Shown here in pieces: positions 57,733-64,000 of a DNA stretch of 64,000 nt; position 1 is the stretch's first letter, and each line of letters starts with the position of its first letter. The notes under the pieces were generated by a model. That model searched no databases. It had not been told where the DNA came from and worked only from the letters and a program-made list of their open reading frames with translations. The stretch covers positions 186,001 through 250,000 of the forward strand of contig DATGXK010000010.1 in the NCBI GenBank assembly GCA_035299025.1, read 5' to 3'. Position numbers and translations under genes: made by a program. Source of the DNA: Leadbetterella sp035299025. Its GTDB lineage: Bacteria > Bacteroidota > Bacteroidia > Cytophagales > Spirosomataceae.

Positions 57733-60099
57733 TTACTGTTTCAATCTATAGCTCAAAGTTAAATTTATTTGTCTTGGTCTAAATTGTCTATTACTTACAG
57801 TGTAAAATCCAGGGCCTTCGCTGATGGTACGCATCCAACGGGTGTTGAAAATGTCCAGAACCGTAAAGTTTACTGAGCCTTTTTTCTTAAGGATGTCTTT
57901 TTTGAGGGAGTAGTCGAAGAAATAAATGGCTTTTCTGCTCCCTTGAGCGGTTTTTTGTGCTGCTTCATAATTGAATCTCAGCTGCATATCGAAACCGTTT
58001 TTGAGTGTAAATCGAGAGGTTTGTCTCGCAAACCATGAGTTCGTTTCGGCCACATACTGTTCGTTTATATTAGAGCCATTAATGTTTGCATGGAAAAGAT
58101 TGAAGTTTAGATCCATTTTCCACCATTTTGCGAGTTTGTAATTGCTCGTGAAATCGATTCCATAAGATTTTTCTGAATTCAGGTTTTCGGGTAAGGAAGT
58201 TGAAAAACCTTGATCATTCACACTTCTGATGCTAAATATAAGGTCTTGAGAATTTCTATAAAAAATGGAAGAAGTTATAGAGCCTTTTTCAAAGTTTTTT
58301 AGGTGGCCAATTTCAAATACATCACTGTATTCAGGATTGAGATTTGGATTACCACTGAAGAAATTTCGACTATCAGAGAGGGTCATGAAAGGACTTAAAT
58401 CGTTGTAAACTGGTCTGCGAATTCTGCGGCTGTAACTCAACTGAAGCGAATTGTCCGCATCCAGTGCATAAGTAAAATGTGCACTCGGGAATAGATTGAA
58501 GTACTTTCTTGGATTCACCTCATTGGTCTTCTGCAAGGTGGTGGTAACGCTTGTCCACTCCGACCTAAGGCCAAGTTGATAACTCATTTTTTTAGATTTA
58601 TTTGAAACAATTCCATATGCCGCCGAAATGTCTTCATCATAAATAAAATAATTATCCAGCCAGTCTATTGGCACATCTTTTCCGTCGATTACGTCATTTA
58701 CCACAAAATCATTCACCATGTTTCTGAGCGAAGTCCTTGCCCCAAACTCCATTTTTCCTTCATTAGAAAATGGCTGAACATAGTCTAGTTGGAACAGATA
58801 TTGTTTCTCATATTCGTCATTTAACGAAGTTTGCAAAAGTGTATTTTTGGCATCCACACCACCGTTTGGCAATACGGCAGTTTGGGTGAAAATTTGGTCG
58901 GAATTTTCAAAATGATCTAAAAACCTAAATTGACCAATGAGTTCTTGACCCTTTCTTTTGAACATTCGTTTGTAATTCAAAACATATTCAGAAAGCGGCT
59001 CGCTTTCAATTTCGTCTTGAATACGTGTTATGGATCCAAGCGGATTATTACTGGAGTTCAAGAAATCGTTGTAGATGTTTTTGGTGTACCTGATTCCGCC
59101 TGCTCTGCTATACATGTATGAGCCGGTAAGAATACTATTCTCCGAAAAATAGTAGTCAATTCCAGCTCTGATGTTGTTGTCTAGTCCGGATACATCTCCC
59201 GTGTTGTCTTGTTGAAGTATTTTAAGGGTGTCGCCAGCGGTTACTTCTTGGTACATATCGCCGCGGTAAGGATTCCATCTATAAGCCAAACCGTAGTTGA
59301 CAAAGAAGTTCATCTTTCGGTGACGGTAGTTGACATTTGCCGCAAAACCATAATTGTCAGGTACGCCACCTATTAGTTCAAAAGAACCATTGAAGCCCTG
59401 TCTTGAGTCTTTTTTAAGGATTATATTGATGATTCCAGATTGTCCTTCAGCCTCGTATCTGGCTGATGGATTGGTAATTACTTCTACTCGGTCTATCATA
59501 CTGGCTTGGAGTTGTCTTAATCCTGCTCCTCCTTTGAATGACACCATACCTGACGGTTTTCCATCTATCAGTATCCTCACATTGCTACTTCCTCGTAGTT
59601 TTATGGCTCCGTCAGGATCTACAGTTACGGATGGAATATTTATCAGAATATCTTGTGCTGAGCCGCCTGCATTGGCCAAGTCTTTGCCCACATTGAATAC
59701 TCTTTTGTCTAAAGCCAACTCCATTGAACTTTTTTCTCCCTGCACGACCAGGGCTTCAAGTGATTTGTCTGATTGACTGATACCAATTTCACCTAAATCT
59801 AAGCCGCTTTCAGTCAGGTTGATTTCGGCAGAAATGTATTTTTTATAACCTATAAATTCGGTCTCAATGGTATATTTACCTGTTGGAATTTTGAAATCGA
59901 ATTCGCCATTTTCAGTCGTAACATTCCCAGTAATCATTTTTTGATTTTGGAAAAGCTTTACGCTGGCAAATCCAAGTGGAGCTTTGTTTTGTGCGTCTAT
60001 GATTTTTCCTTTTAGGTTGCTATTGTTCTGAGCAAAAGTGAATTGAATAGCGGAAAGTAAAACTAAAATTGTCCCTAAGGATAATCTGAACTGGTACAT
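57733..60099 (-). CDS. TonB-dependent receptor with OMP_b-brl_3-type barrel
   Basis: A 788-residue outer membrane protein. Signal peptide 1-23 (ending FTFAQ), carboxypeptidase-regulatory domain (about 28-105: LKGKIIDAQNKAPLGFASVKLFQ), plug with SAQDILINIPSVTVDPDGAIKLRG and VRILIDGKPSGM, then a large barrel (PSARYEAEGQSGIINIILKK marks its start) ending LTLSYRLKQ. This outer-membrane-beta-barrel family is frequent in Bacteroidota and its ligands are mostly unknown. The C-terminus lacks the terminal Phe seen in the other receptors of this window. It stands alone, without SusD or inner membrane partner. Confidence 0.9.
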   Translation of the reverse strand: MYQFRLSLGTILVLLSAIQFTFAQNNSNLKGKIIDAQNKAPLGFASVKLFQNQKMITGNVTTENGEFDFKIPTGKYTIETEFIGYKKYISAEINLTESGLDLGEIGISQSDKSLEALVVQGEKSSMELALDKRVFNVGKDLANAGGSAQDILINIPSVTVDPDGAIKLRGSSNVRILIDGKPSGMVSFKGGAGLRQLQASMIDRVEVITNPSARYEAEGQSGIINIILKKDSRQGFNGSFELIGGVPDNYGFAANVNYRHRKMNFFVNYGLAYRWNPYRGDMYQEVTAGDTLKILQQDNTGDVSGLDNNIRAGIDYYFSENSILTGSYMYSRAGGIRYTKNIYNDFLNSSNNPLGSITRIQDEIESEPLSEYVLNYKRMFKRKGQELIGQFRFLDHFENSDQIFTQTAVLPNGGVDAKNTLLQTSLNDEYEKQYLFQLDYVQPFSNEGKMEFGARTSLRNMVNDFVVNDVIDGKDVPIDWLDNYFIYDEDISAAYGIVSNKSKKMSYQLGLRSEWTSVTTTLQKTNEVNPRKYFNLFPSAHFTYALDADNSLQLSYSRRIRRPVYNDLSPFMTLSDSRNFFSGNPNLNPEYSDVFEIGHLKNFEKGSITSSIFYRNSQDLIFSIRSVNDQGFSTSLPENLNSEKSYGIDFTSNYKLAKWWKMDLNFNLFHANINGSNINEQYVAETNSWFARQTSRFTLKNGFDMQLRFNYEAAQKTAQGSRKAIYFFDYSLKKDILKKKGSVNFTVLDIFNTRWMRTISEGPGFYTVSNRQFRPRQINLTLSYRLKQ

Positions 60100-60124
60100 C
60101 TTGACAAGGTTGATATATGAACCA

Positions 60125-60157
60125 CAAAGATAGTATTTTAGGAAGGTTATATTCCTA
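60125..60157 (-). promoter_or_regulatory. -7 element and palindrome before TonB receptor
   Basis: Minus-strand TATCTTTG (60125-60132) matches TAnnTTTG exactly, 25 bp before the ATG. Directly upstream TAGGAA (60139-60144) and TTCCTA (60152-60157) form a palindrome with a 7-bp spacer in the space expected between -33 and -7, a possible operator. Confidence 0.45.
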
Positions 60158-60295
60158 TGCTAAATCTCCATATAATAGTTTTTTATCTGTCAAAAGGGTG
60201 GTTTTTTATGAGATTCGCTCAATTTGCAATGAAAAATCCATATAATGTTTGGCAGTTGCAGAATTGATTTTTTGGACCAAGAACTCAAATGTAAT

Positions 60296-60484
60296 TTATA
60301 AACCTGAAAGAATATCCTGAATTTCGGCCTTTGATTTGCCTACCTTGGTTTCTATTTTGGCCCAAAGTTCTACTTGTTTGCCATTTGAGTAAGTGAGGTC
60401 CTCATTCTCCAGAACTTCGAAAAGTCGCTTTAATTTGTTACTCGTTTCTGCCCAATTTCCTTTCAAGTCACTGTAATCTGTCAT
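60296..60484 (-). CDS. CsbD-like small stress protein
   Basis: A 62-residue soluble protein starting TDYSDLKGNWAETSNKLKR. The order D-x-K-G-x-W near the start, a charged helix and VGKSKAEIQDIL at the end resemble CsbD-type general stress proteins, which are of the same size. CsbD members are induced by stress but have no established molecular role. It is separated from the AI-2E permease gene by 107 bp and may be an independent unit. Confidence 0.72.
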   Translation of the reverse strand: MTDYSDLKGNWAETSNKLKRLFEVLENEDLTYSNGKQVELWAKIETKVGKSKAEIQDILSGL

Positions 60485-60591
60485 AATTTTTATTTCATGT
60501 AAATTACGAAAAGAATTGTCTTTCTGAACCGAAATTGCCCTTTAATTTCAAGATTAGCTCTGTTGAATTTTTTTACACGTTTTATTCTAGA

Positions 60592-61680
60592 TCAGCGTGC
60601 TTTCGTGATAATTTTCTTGAAGATATTTTTGACTTTTTGGTCACTTTTCTCTTGTGTGTCCATTTCACCAATCAGGAATCCGTAAGGTTTTAATGGCTCT
60701 ATATGATCACAAACGATTTTCATCATGGCAGCAACAGGTATGGCCAGTAGTATTCCTGAAATCCCCCAAATCCAGTCGCCAACAATGAGAGCAATGATAG
60801 TGAAAAGTGGGTTGATTTTTACCTGTGGGCCTAAAATGAGTGGTTCTAAAACCCAGCCTTGTACAAATTGAACAATACCGTAAGTAATGACAATACCCAA
60901 CAATAGGGTGATGTTTCCGCCATGAAGTGCCGCAATAAGCACCGTAATGGTAGTGCCAGTGATATTGCCAATAAAAGGGATGATTTCTAAAAGTCCACAA
61001 AGAATTGCAAAGAAGACTGCATTTTTTACACCAATGATACTGAAGCCAATACTATATAAAATCCAAAGACAAACAATCATTTTGGCCAATCCAAGAAGAT
61101 ATTGTTGTGAAACCCTTGTAGTTCCTTTGAGGATTTGTTCCACTTCATTTTGTTGGTCTTTTTTGGCAAGTTTCAGGAAGAATTGCTTGATGTGTACACG
61201 CGAGTAAAGGAGAAAGAAAAAATAGGCCAATATCAAAATGAGGTTTGTCATCAGGTCTTTTAGTGAACCGGCCGTCAACTTCATAAGACCTGATATTGAA
61301 GGTTTTTCACTGTTAAATATTTCAGATTGCTTTTCTAGACTAATTCCAAAATGCTGAAAAAGATAGGCTTGAGTTTGATTGAAAGTTTTGATGGCTTGGC
61401 TTTTGAGCAAGTCAAATTCACTGAAAAGTTCTGAGATTTTCCATGAAAGTAGGGAAATAATTATTCCGAATACTGCCAATAGGCCAAATAGACTGATGAA
61501 GACTGATAAAATACGACCCAGCCCAATCCTTTCCATTTTGTTGCAAAAAGGGAGAAAGAGGGTAGCCAATATTCCTCCAATCACCAATGGCATCAGGAAT
61601 CCTTTGGCATAAATGAGGATTACTATCACCAGAATTCCGGCGAGTAATTTCTTTAAAATGGAATCAAGATTTAAAGTCAT
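60592..61680 (-). CDS. AI-2E family (PerM-like) membrane permease
   Basis: A 362-residue inner membrane protein. Two helices at the N-terminus (LLAGILVIVILIYAKGFLMPLVIGGILATLFLP), another at 55-85, and a cluster of four or five after residue 200 with EIIPFIGNITGTTITVLIAAL and GWVLEPLILGPQVKINPLFTIIAL, the family signature. Members were first linked to autoinducer-2 export, but many transport ions; the function here is open. It begins 1 bp after the stop of the P-type ATPase gene, so the two are co-transcribed, which favours an ion-related role. Confidence 0.9.
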   Translation of the reverse strand: MTLNLDSILKKLLAGILVIVILIYAKGFLMPLVIGGILATLFLPFCNKMERIGLGRILSVFISLFGLLAVFGIIISLLSWKISELFSEFDLLKSQAIKTFNQTQAYLFQHFGISLEKQSEIFNSEKPSISGLMKLTAGSLKDLMTNLILILAYFFFLLYSRVHIKQFFLKLAKKDQQNEVEQILKGTTRVSQQYLLGLAKMIVCLWILYSIGFSIIGVKNAVFFAILCGLLEIIPFIGNITGTTITVLIAALHGGNITLLLGIVITYGIVQFVQGWVLEPLILGPQVKINPLFTIIALIVGDWIWGISGILLAIPVAAMMKIVCDHIEPLKPYGFLIGEMDTQEKSDQKVKNIFKKIITKAR

Positions 61681-61681
61681 T

Positions 61682-64000
61682 TCAAGCGTTTTTAGAGGTT
61701 TTTCTTTTCCAAACTTTCACCAATTCATACCAAAGCACGCTCGCAGAGCCAACAATTAGGCAGAAGGCGAGTTGAATTAGCGTCAGTTTCTGAAACTGAA
61801 AAAAGCCTGAAATCGCAGGTATAAACAATATCAATGAGGTTAATGCCAACGTAATACCTATGATTATCAAAACTAAATTATTCTTGTATCGAAGCGTCGT
61901 AAAAATCGAATAAAAGAAGGAGCGATTGACCAAGGTTAAAACGATATTGGCGATAACCAGCGTTGTAAAAACCATGGTTCGGGTGGTGTTTTCTCCAAAA
62001 TTTTGACCTGTGGAATACTGATAAATGCCCAAAGTGCCTGCCGTTATAAACAAACCTTGTAATATACTGGTCGTGAGCTCTTTCCAACTGAAAAAAGTAT
62101 CACTCAAGGGTCTTGGTTTTAGTTTCATGGTGTTTTTTTCTAATGGCTCATTTTCATAAATTATGGAGCAGGTGGGCCCCATGATGAGTTCTAAAAAAAT
62201 AATATGAATGGGTGAAAATATATTGGGATAAATCCAACCTAAAGCCAGAGGAACAAATACTGTGAGAATGATAGGAATATGTATAGAAATGATATACTGA
62301 ATAGCCTTTTTTAGGTTGGTGTATATTTTACGACCCATTGAAACCGCCTTTACCATTTTTGATAAATCATCATTCATCAAAATCAATGAGGCAGCGTCTT
62401 TGGCTATTTCGGAGCCTTTTTTTCCCATGGCTATGCCTATATGGGCAGATTTCAATGCTGGGCCATCGTTGACACCATCGCCAGTCATAGCTACTATTTC
62501 GTTTTGTTCTTTAAGAGCATTAATGATTTTTAGTTTGGCTTCGGGGAACATCCTCGTGAATATCTGCGTTTCCAACACTTTTTCTGCAAGGTCTTTTTCA
62601 GACAAAAGCATCAGTTCTTTACCTGAAATATGTTTTTCAAAACCTCTAAAACATATCTGTTTGGCTATAGATACCGTGGTGGCCTCGTTGTCACCTGTAA
62701 TGATTTTTACATTGATTCCGGCATCATAAAAATTATTGAGCACTTTGTTAATGTTCTTTTTGGGTGGGTCATAAAATGCCAAAATACCCTTAAATGTGAA
62801 TTTAAACTCTTGTTGAGTTTTCGGAAAGTCTTGGGAGCTAGATTTGGCTTCGGCCACGCCAAGCACCCGATATCCTTCCGCTGAAAATTCCCTTATCGCT
62901 TTTTCAACCTTTATTTTTTCCTCGGAGGATAATCCAGAAACATGCATGATGGCTTCTGGGGCACCTTTGGCTGCCACAATTAAGTCATCGTTTTTGCCTT
63001 TGAAAATATGCGTCATCATGGGTGGTGTACCACTCAATGGATATTCCTTAATGATTTTAAAGTGTGGAGTTTCGTCTATTTCAGTTGATAATTTATAAGC
63101 ATTGTGCAGAGCTACTTCCATCGGGTCAAACGGAATGGGCTCAGAAGCAAACATGGCTATGCGAAGGAGATTCCTGTTGGATTCAGTAAGGTTTTCTTCT
63201 GTTTTAAACACCATATCAGCTTCAAAATCATATACCTTTGCCAAATCCATCACATTTTCTGTCAGTGTTCCGGTTTTATCGGTACATATTACTGTGGCAC
63301 TTCCCAGGGTTTCCACGGTTTTCATTTGTTTTACCACTATGCCACTTTTCATCAATCGCCAGGCACCCAATGCCATAAAAGTGGTGAATGCCACAGGGAT
63401 TTCTTCTGGTAATATGCTCATGGCCAATGTCAAAGACTGTAACAAGCTATTCAAGATTTCTCGGGTATTGAAGTAGTTTATCGCCCATACAATCAAGAAA
63501 ACCATACCACCGGTCATGGCCATTTTCTTTACAAAGTTTGCTATTTGGTTTTCCAGAGGAGTTTTTTCTTCTTCTATACCTTCGAGGCTTTTACCAATTT
63601 TACCAAGTGATGTTTGGTTGCCAATGGCCGTAACCTCGGCAATCGCCAGTCCTCCAACTACGTTAGTGCCTTTGAAAATTTGCTTGTTCTCAGTATTTTT
63701 TTCGATTGCGAGAGATTCACCCGTAAGTATGGATTCGTTTACCGAAAAGTCATTGGAGTGTAGAATGATTGCATCAGCCGGTATGGCGGTTCCTTCTTCT
63801 ACTACAATGGCATCACCAACGACCAATTCCTCACTTTTTATTTCTTCTATTTTTCCATTCCTGATGACCCTAGTTTTGGCCACCATAAATTCTTTCAGTT
63901 TTTCCAGAGCATTGCTACTTCGGGCATCTTGAAAAAATGAAATACCAGTTTGGAACAGTATAGCTGATGCCAAGAATATGCCATCGGCTGTTTTGCCACT
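61682..64000 (-). CDS. cation-transporting P-type ATPase, 5' end beyond the window
   Basis: The reading frame is open to the window edge, so the visible 772 codons are the C-terminal part; the cation_ATPase_N domain and first helices are missing. The apparent start at 63973 is a TTG inside a membrane helix and not a real start. Visible are the actuator motif LTGES, the membrane motif PEEIPVAFTT (PEEI instead of the PEGL of calcium pumps), the phosphorylation site ICTDKTGTLTE, the ATP-binding KGAPEAIM and hinge TGDGVNDGPALK. Six C-terminal helices follow. It is a P2-type ATPase; calcium or another cation is possible. Co-transcribed with the AI-2E permease. Confidence 0.92.
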   Translation of the reverse strand, partial: SGKTADGIFLASAILFQTGISFFQDARSSNALEKLKEFMVAKTRVIRNGKIEEIKSEELVVGDAIVVEEGTAIPADAIILHSNDFSVNESILTGESLAIEKNTENKQIFKGTNVVGGLAIAEVTAIGNQTSLGKIGKSLEGIEEEKTPLENQIANFVKKMAMTGGMVFLIVWAINYFNTREILNSLLQSLTLAMSILPEEIPVAFTTFMALGAWRLMKSGIVVKQMKTVETLGSATVICTDKTGTLTENVMDLAKVYDFEADMVFKTEENLTESNRNLLRIAMFASEPIPFDPMEVALHNAYKLSTEIDETPHFKIIKEYPLSGTPPMMTHIFKGKNDDLIVAAKGAPEAIMHVSGLSSEEKIKVEKAIREFSAEGYRVLGVAEAKSSSQDFPKTQQEFKFTFKGILAFYDPPKKNINKVLNNFYDAGINVKIITGDNEATTVSIAKQICFRGFEKHISGKELMLLSEKDLAEKVLETQIFTRMFPEAKLKIINALKEQNEIVAMTGDGVNDGPALKSAHIGIAMGKKGSEIAKDAASLILMNDDLSKMVKAVSMGRKIYTNLKKAIQYIISIHIPIILTVFVPLALGWIYPNIFSPIHIIFLELIMGPTCSIIYENEPLEKNTMKLKPRPLSDTFFSWKELTTSILQGLFITAGTLGIYQYSTGQNFGENTTRTMVFTTLVIANIVLTLVNRSFFYSIFTTLRYKNNLVLIIIGITLALTSLILFIPAISGFFQFQKLTLIQLAFCLIVGSASVLWYELVKVWKRKTSKNA

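Noticed and set aside
63971..63973. Complete P-type ATPase starting at 63973
   Set aside because: The frame continues to the window edge and the N-terminal domain and first helices are missing, so the gene is truncated by the window.

Overview
The window comes from a low-GC Bacteroidota genome, most likely of the Cytophagales. The evidence is a SusC/SusD pair, several TonB-dependent receptors with carboxypeptidase-regulatory N-termini, A-rich translation leaders instead of Shine-Dalgarno sites, and promoters with the Bacteroidota -7 element TAnnTTTG (several with a -33 TTTG about 20 bp upstream). The exact genus cannot be read from the sequence. There is no rRNA, tRNA, transposase, phage module or CRISPR array; it is a chromosomal region of about 55 protein genes, mostly in short operons.

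Layout. 0-13.4 kb: a Rieske lipoprotein/thioredoxin pair, a propeller-type sensor kinase with its LuxR-type response regulator, two secreted proteins sharing an N-terminal module around an alpha/beta hydrolase, a FkbM methyltransferase and two GT2 glycosyltransferases, an exported M28 peptidase and a small cysteine-containing protein. 13.5-26.7 kb: a carbohydrate catabolic locus with an FGGY kinase and AraC regulator facing SusC-SusD-RraA-enolase-BASS transporter-RraA-enolase. 26.8-36.5 kb: a SNF2 helicase operon, a phosphatase whose N-terminus is made of repeat DNA, an exported hydroxypyruvate-isomerase-like protein, RidA, an SPFH protein with a small ribbon-helix-helix protein, and a NUDIX/DeoR divergent pair. 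36.5-45.5 kb: another Tat-type sugar isomerase, an M24 peptidase, a PqqB-like hydrolase, an HGSNAT-like membrane protein, a NrtR-type regulator facing a type-B carboxylesterase, a formylglycine-generating-enzyme-like lipoprotein and an OmpH/Skp chaperone. 45.5-54.1 kb: an iron region (Fur, PepSY membrane protein, two TonB receptors, ApbE, DUF3050). 54.3-64 kb: an exported sialate O-acetylesterase, TauE/SafE permease, an LRR-like protein, a third TonB receptor, CsbD-like protein, AI-2E family permease and a P-type ATPase cut by the window end.

The most interesting unit is 16.0-26.7 kb. Two RraA-type aldolases with Sec signals and two enolase-superfamily proteins with Tat-type signals are arranged as two RraA-enolase modules on either side of a BASS-family transporter, downstream of SusC/SusD. 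Both RraA proteins keep the D-x20-R-D motif of 4-hydroxy-2-oxoacid aldolases, and both enolase proteins keep the metal and general base/acid residues of acid-sugar dehydratases. The reading offered here is a periplasmic, non-phosphorylative acid-sugar pathway: outer membrane uptake, dehydration to a 2-keto-3-deoxy acid, retro-aldol cleavage to pyruvate plus an aldehyde, and import of the 2-oxoacid.

Regulatory DNA is unusually legible. Three Fur-box-like palindromes bracket a consensus promoter before a FecA-like receptor and a fourth precedes the second receptor. Three 10-bp direct repeats fill the NUDIX/DeoR intergenic region. A 21-bp palindrome lies between the NrtR-like regulator and the esterase. 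A TTATTCAACCA-like leader recurs before several genes for exported sugar enzymes.
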